NCBI RefSeq assembly: GCF_000161795.2
Contig: NZ_CP006882.1
Coordinates: forward strand, 1,364,001 to 1,428,000
DNA length: 64,000 nucleotides
Source: Synechococcus sp. WH 8109
GTDB taxonomy: Bacteria > Cyanobacteriota > Cyanobacteriia > PCC-6307 > Cyanobiaceae
Direction: 5' to 3'
The notes beneath the pieces were generated by a model. That model saw only the letters and a list, made by a program, of their open reading frames with translations, was not told the origin of the DNA and ran no database searches. Below are positions 9,045 to 17,942 of this stretch, piece by piece (positions within the stretch are counted from its first letter, which is position 1; each line of letters begins with the position of its first letter). The position numbers and the translations under genes are program-made.

Positions 9045-9566
9045 GTGCTGCGAATCTCCCGGTTGCTGGGCCTTCTCCTGCCCCTTCTGCTCATGGCGAC
9101 GCCGGCCAAGGCCCTGGACACCTCAGCAGGGGTGGGACTGCAGGATCGTGCCCTGTTCCAGGAAAAGGTGGACTACACGCTCACCAACCAGAGCAACGGC
9201 GACTTCGAGGGGCAGAACCTGGCCAACACATCCTTCGCCGGAGCCGTGGGCCGCGGAGCGAATTTCCGTGGCGCCAACCTGCATGGCGCGATCCTCACCC
9301 AAGGTGCCTTCGCCGAAGCTGATTTCCAGGGAGCTGACCTCTCCGATGCCCTGATGGATCGCGCCGACTTCGTCGCCACCGATCTACGCAATGCCGTCCT
9401 CACCGGAATCATTGCGTCGGGCAGCAGCTTCAGCAACGCTCAGATCGAGGGGGCCGATTTCACTGATGCCCTGCTCGATCGTGATGATCAACGCCGGCTT
9501 TGCGGCGAGGCCGATGGGATCAACCCCAGCACTGGAGTTTCCACCTTCGACAGCTTGGGCTGCTGA
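9045..9566 (+). CDS. Pentapeptide-repeat protein, probably lumenal or periplasmic
   Basis: 173 residues. An N-terminal signal peptide is visible (RLLGLLLPLLLMATPAKALD, cleavage probably after AKA). About ten A(D/N)LxX repeats follow from residue 50 to 150, for example GANFRGANLHGA and GADLSDALMDRA, which should form a right-handed quadrilateral beta helix. A short C-terminal tail contains two cysteines. Cyanobacteria export several such proteins to the thylakoid lumen; the role of this one is not known. The start is GTG 9045; it follows folC by 20 bases and is probably cotranscribed. Confidence 0.8.
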   Translation: MLRISRLLGLLLPLLLMATPAKALDTSAGVGLQDRALFQEKVDYTLTNQSNGDFEGQNLANTSFAGAVGRGANFRGANLHGAILTQGAFAEADFQGADLSDALMDRADFVATDLRNAVLTGIIASGSSFSNAQIEGADFTDALLDRDDQRRLCGEADGINPSTGVSTFDSLGC

Positions 9567-9569
9567 TCC

Positions 9570-10919
9570 TCAGGAGCGCTCCTCCCAACCCCGAAGCTTG
9601 CCGGGATTGAGCAGGCCCTCGGGATCAAAGCGCTGCTTGGCCGCCACCTGATCGGCATCGATGACGCCAAGGCCGCCGTCTTCCACCGTGATCACGTGGG
9701 GGTTGAACAACACGGCACCCGCGGCCCTGCAGTCGTCCATCAACCGGTTCAGCTGTTCTGCCCCCTGCCAACGCACAAGCGGCAGAGCCGCCAGCCGAGG
9801 ACAGCCCTGCTGACGCACAAGCTCGAGATGCCAGAGCAGGGCATCACCCCAGCGCTGCTTCAATGCCGCCATCGCTGGGGCCTCCGGTTGCGGCAAAAGC
9901 ATCTGCAGGTAAGTCCATCCCGGCTCTGAAGCCCGCACATGCAGGGTGGTGTGGTTCCAACTCAGCTCGCGCAAGCCATTGCCGCCTGAGAGATCCTCAG
10001 GGCCGAGATCCCGCAGGTTGGCGCCGGCTGACTGCGCCATCCGTTGCAGGCTGTTGAGCCCATCGGGGGCAACGAGCAACAGCAGCCGGTGCACAGAGAC
10101 GACAGGGCCACCCCAGCCGGGCATCCGGGACAGCAGCGGCTGTTCCAGCAGGCTCGCCAAATGGAGATCCAAGGCCGAGGCAGCGATCCGTTGCATCAGC
10201 TCAATCGCCTGGTCCCAGTGCTCGCAGTCCACACTCACCTGGTGCCAGTTGACCGCTGGAGCTGTGGCGAGGCTGAGAGCCGTGATGATGCCGTTGGTGC
10301 CGTAGGCGTGATTCAAAGCCTCCGCATCCATCTCGGCGAGTTGATGGCGCCGGGCATCGGGGCGTAACGGCACAATCTCCAACCCGAGCAGATGACCTGG
10401 ATCCCGCAGAAAGCCCCAGCGCAGGGAACCGATGCCCCCAGAGCCCCCTGCCACAAAGCCGCCAATCGTGGCGCTGCGCCAGGTGCTGGGCATCAAGCGC
10501 AGCTGGCGTCCATGGCGGCGCAACTCCTGATCCAGATCGCGCATCACACAACCCGGTTCCACGTTCACCACCCCGGTGATCGGATCAATCGAGCGGATCT
10601 GCCGCAGGGCCGTGGTGAGCATCACGACGCCGCCCTGCAGAGGCACACACTGTCCGTAGTTCCCTGTCCCGGAGCCGCGCAGGGTTAAGGGAACCTTGTG
10701 CTCGGCGCAGGCCGAAGCCAGCCGTTCAACGGCATCCACCGTGCGCGGACGAACAACCAACTCAGCACGGCAGGCCTCCAGCCGCGGCGTCAGGACGGGG
10801 GAGTACTCAAAGGCGTCCCGGGAATGACGCTGCAGCTCCCCTGGTTCCTCCAACAACTCCAGTTCAGGATCAACGCTGAGGGCTTGCAGCAGGGCAATCA
10901 AGGCATCGGCGCGACCCAT
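9570..10919 (-). CDS. FAD-linked oxidase (GlcD/PCMH family)
   Basis: About 449 residues. The N-terminal FAD-binding PCMH domain shows LTLRGSGTGNYGQCVPL and a glycine-rich ATIGGFVAGGSGGIGSLRWG; the C-terminal cap ends with the KQRFDPEGLLNPGKL motif of glycolate or lactate oxidase-type flavoproteins. The substrate cannot be read from sequence; a 2-hydroxyacid is a guess. ATG 10919 is preferred, with an alternative GTG at 10934. It is 18 bases downstream of the amidohydrolase gene, so the two may act in one catabolic route. It converges on the pentapeptide gene. Confidence 0.8.
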   Translation of the reverse strand: MGRADALIALLQALSVDPELELLEEPGELQRHSRDAFEYSPVLTPRLEACRAELVVRPRTVDAVERLASACAEHKVPLTLRGSGTGNYGQCVPLQGGVVMLTTALRQIRSIDPITGVVNVEPGCVMRDLDQELRRHGRQLRLMPSTWRSATIGGFVAGGSGGIGSLRWGFLRDPGHLLGLEIVPLRPDARRHQLAEMDAEALNHAYGTNGIITALSLATAPAVNWHQVSVDCEHWDQAIELMQRIAASALDLHLASLLEQPLLSRMPGWGGPVVSVHRLLLLVAPDGLNSLQRMAQSAGANLRDLGPEDLSGGNGLRELSWNHTTLHVRASEPGWTYLQMLLPQPEAPAMAALKQRWGDALLWHLELVRQQGCPRLAALPLVRWQGAEQLNRLMDDCRAAGAVLFNPHVITVEDGGLGVIDADQVAAKQRFDPEGLLNPGKLRGWEERS

Positions 10920-10937
10920 GGCGTGGCGGAACACTGG

Positions 10938-12218
10938 TCAGGGTCTAGCGCCCGGTGACGACTGCCAGTGGCCGTCCACGAGAACCTGACGCTGAGGAGC
11001 ACAACGGATCAGGTCCGACCATCCCTGGCCCTCCATGTAGATCAGATCGGCGGGAGCGCCGGCCCGCAGCACCCCATCCCATTCCAGTTGAAGAATGGCG
11101 GGCGGTGCCGTGGTGAAGGGGGCCAGGCCCAGGCGCTGCCAGGGCAACAACTGAGTCAACGGCATCGATGCGGCCAGCAGGGCCAAGGGGTCGAAGTCAC
11201 CTCCCGGGAACCAGGGGTCGGCCACGTTGTCACCCGCCACCGCCACCGGAACACCAGAACGTTGCAACTGACGGATCGGGGCCTGCGGACGCTGAAGGGG
11301 GGTGGCATCTTCCGCCCGTGCTAGCAACCAGGCATTGGTGAGGGGCAGGGCAATCACACTGAGCTGCGCTGCTGCCATGCGCTCTGCCAACCGCGCCAGA
11401 CATGACGCAGGCAGAAGGGAAAGACTGCTGGCATGGCTGCAGGTGACGGGAACCTGCACCGGCACGCGCTGTAGGGCCCTCAACAGCTGAACCATGCCCT
11501 CCGCCGGACCGTGATCCGCCTCATCGATGTGCAGATCGACGCCGCAGTTGTGGCGATCAGCCAGGCGCAACAACACCTCCAACTGCTCCGTGACCACGGC
11601 AGATCCACAAGGAGGTATCAGAACACCACCCAGACAGCCGCCACTGGCGGCCACACGACGCGCCAGAGCATCCGCTTCAGCTGAACACCAGAATTCCAAG
11701 GGCACCAGCGCCACCAGCTGCAAGTCGATGCGGCGGCGCCATCGCTGCTGGAGGGTTAGCAAGGCATCCCAGCTGGGCTCAGCGCCAGAGCCACCACTGT
11801 CCACATGGCTGCGCATGGCCCGCAGCCCATGGGCGAATGCTCTCTCCATGGCGCGTTCTCCGCGTTGAAGAACGCAGGCCACGGTTCGGGTGCTGTGCTC
11901 CCGCAGGTTGGCCTCCAGGGCACCCCCGTAGCTGCCGCTGAGGTTGGGATGCTCTTGCCAGGTGTAGGCCTTGTCCAGATGGACATGGCAGTCGACCAAG
12001 CGCGGCAGCACCATTCGAGACGGTGGCACGTGTTCGGCGGACAGGGGCTGGGGCTCCCGCAAGCGCCCCTGATCCCAGGCAAGGCGCACGGGCGTCAGCC
12101 CTTGCTTCCCAACCTCCGGCAAGGGCGTTGAAGGGGCGAAATCCAGCAGTCCCAGGGGCGCCCAGGCCTCAAGGACACCACTCCCCGGCTTGGACTCAAG
12201 CGACGGGGCGTCCATCAC
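10938..12218 (-). CDS. Amidohydrolase, cytosine-deaminase-like
   Basis: A 426-residue metal-dependent hydrolase. The visible metal ligands are the HVHLDK motif near residue 78, a His in TCSHASSLSLL, HIDEAD, and the late Asp in VAGDNVADPWFPGG. The HxHLDK and GDN patterns resemble the CodA/TRZ deaminase branch. Substrate and pathway are not readable: deamination of a cyclic nitrogen compound or hydrolysis of a cyclic amide are both possible. It overlaps the DUF4359 gene by four bases (ATGA), so it belongs to an operon DUF4359-amidohydrolase-FAD oxidase. Confidence 0.75.
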   Translation of the reverse strand: MMDAPSLESKPGSGVLEAWAPLGLLDFAPSTPLPEVGKQGLTPVRLAWDQGRLREPQPLSAEHVPPSRMVLPRLVDCHVHLDKAYTWQEHPNLSGSYGGALEANLREHSTRTVACVLQRGERAMERAFAHGLRAMRSHVDSGGSGAEPSWDALLTLQQRWRRRIDLQLVALVPLEFWCSAEADALARRVAASGGCLGGVLIPPCGSAVVTEQLEVLLRLADRHNCGVDLHIDEADHGPAEGMVQLLRALQRVPVQVPVTCSHASSLSLLPASCLARLAERMAAAQLSVIALPLTNAWLLARAEDATPLQRPQAPIRQLQRSGVPVAVAGDNVADPWFPGGDFDPLALLAASMPLTQLLPWQRLGLAPFTTAPPAILQLEWDGVLRAGAPADLIYMEGQGWSDLIRCAPQRQVLVDGHWQSSPGARP

Positions 12219-12646
12219 CGCTCAGCACCGTTGCCGGCATCGGTGCTGAGGACCACGAAGTGACCGGCCACACCAAGGCTGAGCACTTCAAAACCAGGCA
12301 GGCGCAGACCGGGCAGCATCTCCTTCCTGTCCATCCGTGTGGAATACAAACTGGCCAACAACAAGTTTCGACGGGTGGTGAACTGACCCGCCAACGCCGC
12401 CAGTGCATCCCGCTGGGAGGCAATCAGTTCAGGGCAATTGCGAATCCAGAGACGCAGCACCATCGGCAGGGTCGGCTCGTCGCACAGTTCCTTGGTGCCC
12501 AACCGGACCAGCTGATCACCGGCATGAGCTTGATAGTCCTCCAACGACGGGTTGGACGCCACCAGCGACAGCACCCCGGCCGCTGCAATCCCCCCCGCCA
12601 ATATCGCCAGAGCAGACCTACCTTGCGGACGCGATGAAGGGGACAC
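12215..12646 (-). CDS. DUF4359 family protein, membrane-anchored or secreted
   Basis: 143 residues with one N-terminal hydrophobic segment (LAILAGGIAAAGVLSLVA) followed by SNPSLEDYQAHAGDQLV, a pattern I associate with the cyanobacterial DUF4359 family. Three cysteines lie near CDEPTLP and RNCPEL and may form a disulphide outside the cytoplasm. The C-terminal part (LASLYSTRM to HFVVLSTDAG) looks beta-rich. Function unknown. The start is GTG 12646; the 3' end overlaps the amidohydrolase start. Confidence 0.65.
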   Translation of the reverse strand: MSPSSRPQGRSALAILAGGIAAAGVLSLVASNPSLEDYQAHAGDQLVRLGTKELCDEPTLPMVLRLWIRNCPELIASQRDALAALAGQFTTRRNLLLASLYSTRMDRKEMLPGLRLPGFEVLSLGVAGHFVVLSTDAGNGAER

Positions 12647-12687
12647 CAGGCAGGCTGCAGCTCGTGTTGGTAGATTCTCACGGACGC

Positions 12688-12761
12688 GGCGGGCGTCGCC
12701 AAGTGGTTAAGGCAGCGGCTTGTGGCGCCGCTATTCGGGGGTTCGAATCCCCTCGCTCGCC
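12688..12761 (+). tRNA. tRNA-His (GTG)
   Basis: Cloverleaf with acceptor GCGGGCG paired with CGCTCGC, encoded G-1 at 12688 and discriminator C73 at 12761, the hallmarks of tRNA-His. The anticodon loop TTGTGGC between GCGGC and GCCGC gives GTG. The T-loop is GTTCGAATC. Confidence 0.95.
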
Positions 12762-12764
12762 CTC

Positions 12765-13847
12765 TCAACAATTCAACAAGACCCTGAGAAGCGGTTCAGC
12801 TCCCCAGCGGATCGGATCCGTGCAAGGCAGACCCAGCGTCTGGCGGATGCGCTCCACCTCTTCTCTAGCCTGAGCCTCATCTAGGCGGGCAGTGTTGAGG
12901 GCGACCGCGGCCACTTTGGCTGGCCCCGCTGCCCCATTAGGCCGAGCCCAGCTTGCCAGGGATTCGGTGGTGGCCACCAAGGCCTCAAGGCTTGGAAGCG
13001 GGACCTGAGGCAGCCGATCAATGGTCTGCTGTGCTGCCCGATGCACGAGCAACAGGGCCGTCGGCTGCGTGCCCCGCAACAGGGGCAACGTGGCCGTGGA
13101 GGCCGGATGGCAGAGCGATCCCTGCCCCTCCACAAGAACAAGACCCTGCTCCGGAAGAGCATCCGCCGCGCGAAGCACCGCCGCCTCCACCGCACCGGCG
13201 GCGTAATCGACGCGCACAGCATCCAGGGCGACCCCTTCTCCGCTGATCAGAATTCCGGCCTGCCCTGTCCCCACAAAACGAGCGGGGATCCCGGAGCGCT
13301 GGGCTGCCTCCAGAAGAGACAAGCATGCGCTCATCTTGCCGACAGCCATGTCGGTGCCAATAGCCAGAAGGCGCCGACAAGGAAGCTCTGCGGCGCGTGC
13401 CTGGCCAACGTTGAGTCCTTCCGGCTCCCGGCGCAGATCCCAGATCCAACGGTCGCGCCAGCAGGCGTCTGCCAGTTCGGGATCATTGGCCAGTCGGGTG
13501 TGGAGTCCGCTGGCGAGGTGAAGGCCTGCGTGCAACGCCGCCAAGGCGTCGTAGCGGACAGGATCAGGCAGCCGTCCCCCCGAAGGAGCCAGGCCGACCA
13601 CAGCAACCTCAGGCTTAAAGGGCAGCGCCGCAGCCAAGTCCGCCACCACCGGCACGTCACGCTCGATACCGGTGACGCGTTGCAGAGGCTGGCCCGCATG
13701 GTCGGGATCGATCACCGCGACGATCGGTCCAGCACGGTGGCGGAGCATGGCCAGACCGGTCTTGCCGGTGAGGCTGGCCAAACCGCCGTGTTGGAGCAGC
13801 ACCAACCGCATCTCCCGAAATCCCGACGGCGCCTGAATCCCGCTCAT
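12765..13847 (-). CDS. DUF1611 P-loop protein (DgcN-like)
   Basis: A 360-residue member of the DUF1611 family. The N-terminal half has a Rossmann-like segment (VAVIDPDHAG to VVGLAPSGG). The C-terminal half has a P-loop-type motif LLAIGTDMAVGKMSACL near residue 165 and LVLVEGQGSLCHPAS, like dethiobiotin-synthetase-fold ATPases. Family members next to an enolase-superfamily racemase include DgcN, described as an N-acetyltransferase in D-glutamate use by marine bacteria. Here the gene overlaps such an epimerase by four bases (ATGA), so the pair is conserved in form. The actual substrate is inferred, not shown. Confidence 0.8.
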   Translation of the reverse strand: MSGIQAPSGFREMRLVLLQHGGLASLTGKTGLAMLRHRAGPIVAVIDPDHAGQPLQRVTGIERDVPVVADLAAALPFKPEVAVVGLAPSGGRLPDPVRYDALAALHAGLHLASGLHTRLANDPELADACWRDRWIWDLRREPEGLNVGQARAAELPCRRLLAIGTDMAVGKMSACLSLLEAAQRSGIPARFVGTGQAGILISGEGVALDAVRVDYAAGAVEAAVLRAADALPEQGLVLVEGQGSLCHPASTATLPLLRGTQPTALLLVHRAAQQTIDRLPQVPLPSLEALVATTESLASWARPNGAAGPAKVAAVALNTARLDEAQAREEVERIRQTLGLPCTDPIRWGAEPLLRVLLNC

Positions 13848-14959
13848 AACGCTGCTGTGCCTCCTGCCTGGCGGATCCCCAATCCAGCCATCGCCGAAGG
13901 CCGCAGACGATCGTCCTGCAACTCAAGGCCAACAAAGGGGTCATCCACCAAGTTGAGATGGCTGTCGAGATCCGGCCAACGGATCAGAGGCAAGATCTGG
14001 GCCGCTGCACCGTTCAACAACGAACTGTCGGAGTAGCAACCCACCATCAGGTCCAGCTCCTTCTTATGCGCCACTTGCGCCATTAACAAGGCCTGACTGA
14101 GCCCCCCGGTCTTCAGCAGCTTGAGATTCACGCCATCCACCACTGGAGCCAGGCGCAGCAGATCCTCCAGATCCCAGCAACTTTCATCCGCCACCAAGGC
14201 CATCGGACAGTGCGGGTGCAGCGCCGCGAATCCCGCTGTGTCCTGCGTGGGATCCAGATCGGGAGCCAGAGGCTGCTCCAGCAGCACCACCTGGTGTGCG
14301 GCCAGGGGCTCCAGCATTCGTCTGGCCTGATTCATGGTCCATCCGCCGTTGGCATCGACCTGAAGTTCGATGGCCACACCCTGCCGCTGGGATCGATCCG
14401 CGATGGCCTGGGCCACCGCCCCCAACAGACTGAGGTCGTGGTCCAAGCCGTCGGGGCTGCCCAGCTTGAGCTTCACCCGCGTCGCCGGCAGCTGTATCCA
14501 CCAACGTTCGAGACGATCCAACACGGCATCTACAGAAGCCAGTCCCAGGGTGACGCTGGTGGCCACACCCTCGGCTGGAGACAACCCCCAAAGCCGCCAC
14601 AGCGGATGGCCGAGCCGTTGCCCATGCCAGTCCCACAAGGCCAGGTCGATGGCACAACGGGCAGGGGGACTCAGGGATGCAAGCAGTGGCTCGAACCGTT
14701 GCGGACGGTGGGGATCCAGAGATTCCAGTTGCGGCAAAAGCCCCAGCAGTTCCTGTTCCACAGCCTCCAGGGCAAAGGCTCGGTGGCCGGTCTCAAATCC
14801 ACCGGTCTCGCCGCGGCCGACCAGCCCATCACATTCCAACCTGAGCTCCAACCGCACCACGGCAGCTGTGGTGCCCCGGCTGATCGTGAGGGGGACGGCC
14901 TTGGTGAGCGAAAACCGTGTGAGGGCCCAGCCCATCGCCATCCGGCTGTCAATCTCCAA
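13844..14959 (-). CDS. Enolase-superfamily epimerase (L-Ala-D/L-Glu or N-acyl-Glu type)
   Basis: A 371-residue muconate-lactonising-type enolase-superfamily protein. All catalytic positions appear intact: VKLKLGS with the K-x-K base, VDANGGW, LLEQPL, ALVADESCW as the three acidic metal ligands, and the second base in VNLKLLKTGG. This layout fits dipeptide epimerases (L-Ala-D/L-Glu, murein-peptide recycling) and the related DgcA N-acetyl-glutamate racemase. It is the first gene of a two-gene unit with the DUF1611 protein and diverges from miaB across about 50 bases. The start could also be ATG 14941. Confidence 0.82.
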   Translation of the reverse strand: MEIDSRMAMGWALTRFSLTKAVPLTISRGTTAAVVRLELRLECDGLVGRGETGGFETGHRAFALEAVEQELLGLLPQLESLDPHRPQRFEPLLASLSPPARCAIDLALWDWHGQRLGHPLWRLWGLSPAEGVATSVTLGLASVDAVLDRLERWWIQLPATRVKLKLGSPDGLDHDLSLLGAVAQAIADRSQRQGVAIELQVDANGGWTMNQARRMLEPLAAHQVVLLEQPLAPDLDPTQDTAGFAALHPHCPMALVADESCWDLEDLLRLAPVVDGVNLKLLKTGGLSQALLMAQVAHKKELDLMVGCYSDSSLLNGAAAQILPLIRWPDLDSHLNLVDDPFVGLELQDDRLRPSAMAGLGIRQAGGTAAL

Positions 14960-15009
14960 ACTGACACAACACCTCTGTGACTCACACTGAGAAGGCTTGA
15001 GCCAGAGAT

Positions 15010-16404
15010 TTGGTCGCCTCCGCCCCCCTCGCCACTGACGCCACCGCCAACCCCCAGCGTGGCAGCTACTGGATCACCACGTTCGGCTGCCAAATGAACA
15101 AGGCGGATTCCGAACGGATGGCGGGAATCCTGGAGGCCATGGGCTATCGGGAGGCTTCAGCCGAACTGGATGCCGATTTGGTGCTCTACAACACCTGCAC
15201 CATCCGGGACAACGCCGAGCAGAAGGTTTACAGCTACCTCGGCAGACAGGCCCAGAGGAAACGCAGCAACCCCAATCTCACCCTGGTGGTGGCGGGCTGC
15301 GTTGCTCAGCAGGAGGGTGAATCACTGCTCCGACGGGTGCCGGAGCTGGATCTGGTGATGGGACCGCAGCACGCCAATCGGCTTGAAACCCTTCTGCTGC
15401 AGGTAGACAGCGGTCAGCAGGTGGTCGCCACCGAAGACCACCACATCCTTGAAGACATCACCACGGCCCGCCGGGACAGCAGCATCTGCGGCTGGGTGAA
15501 CGTGATCTACGGCTGCAACGAACGTTGCACCTACTGCGTGGTGCCCTCCGTGCGAGGCAAAGAACAATCACGGCTGCCCGAAGCGATCAAGCTGGAAATG
15601 GAGGGTCTTGCCGCCCAGGGCTACAAGGAAATCACTCTTCTCGGCCAGAACATTGATGCCTACGGCCGGGATCTGCCGGGCATCACGCCGGAGGGTCGCC
15701 GCCAACACACCCTCACGGATCTGCTCCATCACGTCCACGACGTGGAGGGCATTGAACGGATCCGTTTTGCCACCAGCCATCCGCGCTACTTCACCGAGCG
15801 GCTGATCGATGCCTGTGCCGACCTGCCCAAGCTCTGCGAACACTTCCACATTCCGTTTCAGAGCGGGGACAACGACGTGTTGCAGGCAATGGCCCGGGGC
15901 TACACCGTTGAGCGCTACCGGCGGATCATCGACCGCATCCGTGAGCGCATGCCCGATGCCTCCCTCAGTGCCGATGTGATCGTTGCCTTCCCTGGCGAAA
16001 CCGATGCGCAGTACCGCCGCACCCTCCATCTGATTGAAGAGATCGGTTTCGATCAGGTGAACACAGCGGCCTATTCACCACGGCCCAATACCCCTGCAGC
16101 CAATTGGGAAAACCAGTTGCCGGAGGAGGTGAAGGTGGAACGCCTGCGCGAAATCAATGCTCTGGTGGAACGCTGCGCCCGCAAGGCCAATACCCGCTAC
16201 GAGGGGCGCACGGAAGAAGTGCTTGCGGAGGGCATCAACCCCAAGGCCCCATCGCAGCTGATGGGGCGAACCCGCACCAATCGCCTGACCTTCTTCAGCT
16301 CCACCGGAGCAGATGGTCGTGCCTACAAAGCGGGCGATCTAGTGGAGGTGCGCATCGATGAGGTGCGCTCCTTTTCACTCAGCGGCAGCCCCCTGCCCCA
16401 CTGA
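15010..16404 (+). CDS. miaB: tRNA i6A37 methylthiotransferase
   Basis: A 464-residue radical-SAM enzyme that adds a methylthio group to i6A37 of tRNAs. The N-terminal UPF0004 domain holds Cys27, Cys63 and Cys97 (second cluster); the radical-SAM triad CNERCTYC lies at residues 169-176; a C-terminal TRAM domain runs from about 385 to 455. Length and order of domains are standard. The start is TTG 15010; no nearby ATG keeps the N-terminal domain. It is divergent from the epimerase unit. Confidence 0.95.
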   Translation: MVASAPLATDATANPQRGSYWITTFGCQMNKADSERMAGILEAMGYREASAELDADLVLYNTCTIRDNAEQKVYSYLGRQAQRKRSNPNLTLVVAGCVAQQEGESLLRRVPELDLVMGPQHANRLETLLLQVDSGQQVVATEDHHILEDITTARRDSSICGWVNVIYGCNERCTYCVVPSVRGKEQSRLPEAIKLEMEGLAAQGYKEITLLGQNIDAYGRDLPGITPEGRRQHTLTDLLHHVHDVEGIERIRFATSHPRYFTERLIDACADLPKLCEHFHIPFQSGDNDVLQAMARGYTVERYRRIIDRIRERMPDASLSADVIVAFPGETDAQYRRTLHLIEEIGFDQVNTAAYSPRPNTPAANWENQLPEEVKVERLREINALVERCARKANTRYEGRTEEVLAEGINPKAPSQLMGRTRTNRLTFFSSTGADGRAYKAGDLVEVRIDEVRSFSLSGSPLPH

Positions 16405-16455
16405 GTACAACGCTGATACCTTTGGCGCTCCCACCGCTCAAGGGTCGCAGCATTC

Positions 16456-17508
16456 ATGCCGTCCAGTCCCACCACGATCGGGCTCGTCTTTGGAGGCCGC
16501 TCTGGAGAGCACAACGTGTCGATCCGATCAGCGGCGACCGTCGTCCGAGGTCTGCGCAGCGGGCAAAACCGAAAGCGATATACGGTGCAGCCGATCTACA
16601 TCGACCTTGAGGGTCGCTGGTGGGGAACGGATCTGTCCGAGGCAACCCTGTCCTCCGAAACCGCACCGGAGCTCAACCCACCTCTGCCCCCCTCAGGATT
16701 CCAGGGATTCCCGAAGGGATGTGATGCGGTCGACCTCTGGTACCCGGTGCTGCATGGTCCCAATGGAGAGGACGGCACCATTCAGGGGTTGTTCCAGCTG
16801 ACCGGCAAACCATTCGTGGGCGCCGGCGTGCTCGGCTCAGCCGTCAGCATGGACAAGCTGGCTATGAAATCTGCCTTCGCCAGCGCCGGGCTATCCCAGG
16901 TGCCATATGTGGCCCTTCACGCGTCCGAACTCGAGAACGCCATCAGCCGATCGGCCCTCTTGGATCGGATTGAACGCGAACTGAACTACCCCTACTTTGT
17001 GAAGCCCGCCAATCTCGGCTCCTCTGTGGGCATCAGCAAGGTGCGTTCCCGCAAAGAACTGGAAGCAGGCCTCGACCAGGCTGCAGCGCTCGATCCAAGG
17101 CTGGTGGTGGAGCAGGGCGTCAACGCCCGAGAGGTGGAATGCGCAGTCCTGGGGGGACGCATGCTCGAAGCGTCGTTGATCGGTGAGGTTCGGTTTGATG
17201 CGGACTGGTACGACTACGAGACGAAATACACCGCAGGGCGCAGCACCACGCTGATTCCAGCTCCCCTGCCGGATGAAGTGGCTGACCGCATCCGCGCCCA
17301 GGCCCTGCAGGCCTGCGCTGCCGTGGGCGTCAACGGCATGGGTCGGGTGGATTTCTTCTACGACGACGCCAACGATCAGCTCTGGATCAACGAAATCAAC
17401 ACCCTGCCTGGTTTCACGGCCCAGAGCATGTTCCCGATGCTCTGGGCGGCCAGCGGCGTAACAGTCGAACAGCTGGTGCACAAACTGATCCAAACCGCAG
17501 GAGAATGA
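16456..17508 (+). CDS. ddl: D-alanine--D-alanine ligase
   Basis: A 350-residue ATP-grasp enzyme that joins two D-alanines for the peptidoglycan stem peptide. Visible are the N-terminal [45 protein letters not shown], the [10 protein letters not shown] metal site, and the C-terminal [12 protein letters not shown]. The gene heads a cell-wall and division cluster: ddl, a small membrane protein, ftsQ and ftsZ, a remnant of the dcw cluster. ATG start at 16456. Confidence 0.95.
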   Translation: MPSSPTTIGLVFGGRSGEHNVSIRSAATVVRGLRSGQNRKRYTVQPIYIDLEGRWWGTDLSEATLSSETAPELNPPLPPSGFQGFPKGCDAVDLWYPVLHGPNGEDGTIQGLFQLTGKPFVGAGVLGSAVSMDKLAMKSAFASAGLSQVPYVALHASELENAISRSALLDRIERELNYPYFVKPANLGSSVGISKVRSRKELEAGLDQAAALDPRLVVEQGVNAREVECAVLGGRMLEASLIGEVRFDADWYDYETKYTAGRSTTLIPAPLPDEVADRIRAQALQACAAVGVNGMGRVDFFYDDANDQLWINEINTLPGFTAQSMFPMLWAASGVTVEQLVHKLIQTAGE

Positions 17509-17531
17509 GCGCAGCGTCCTTCGCCTAACCC

Positions 17532-17942
17532 ATGAGCCACGGACTGCTCTGGTTTCCTCTGCTGCTGGCCTTTGTGCTGCTTGCGTCGCTCGGATGGCTG
17601 GAACGGCGGCGCCAAAACCTATTTCGCACCTGGGCCGAAGGCTCCGAACTCGCCAAGCTCGACGGTTGTGGTGGTGCCCGTCTGAAAGACGGTGAGCTCC
17701 ACTGGAGCAGCTTCGAAGCGGGAAGTTTTCAGGATCAGGGCTCGTTTGATGTCTGCAAACTCGAGCTTGTGGAACTGATGTCGCTGGCGTCCGGTGATGC
17801 GCCCCTCACCGATGAATCCCAGGGGCGTTGTCGGCTGCGCCTCATCGGGACAGATCTGCAGATGGATGTGCCCTTCTCTGATGCTGACCGCGCGCGCAGC
17901 TGGGGTGAGCAGCTGATGGCACGGGCCCGATGCGACCTGTGA
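17532..17942 (+). CDS. Hypothetical membrane-anchored protein in the ddl-ftsQ cluster
   Basis: 136 residues. One N-terminal transmembrane helix (LLWFPLLLAFVLLASLGWL) is followed by a short basic stretch and a soluble domain of alternating beta-like segments from residue 30 onward (for example CRLRLIGTDLQMDVPF), ending AARSWGEQLMARARC-like. No family recognised. Its position between ddl and ftsQ, with a GTGA or 13-base overlap with ftsQ, suggests cotranscription with division genes, though a role in division is only an inference. Confidence 0.7.
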   Translation: MSHGLLWFPLLLAFVLLASLGWLERRRQNLFRTWAEGSELAKLDGCGGARLKDGELHWSSFEAGSFQDQGSFDVCKLELVELMSLASGDAPLTDESQGRCRLRLIGTDLQMDVPFSDADRARSWGEQLMARARCDL

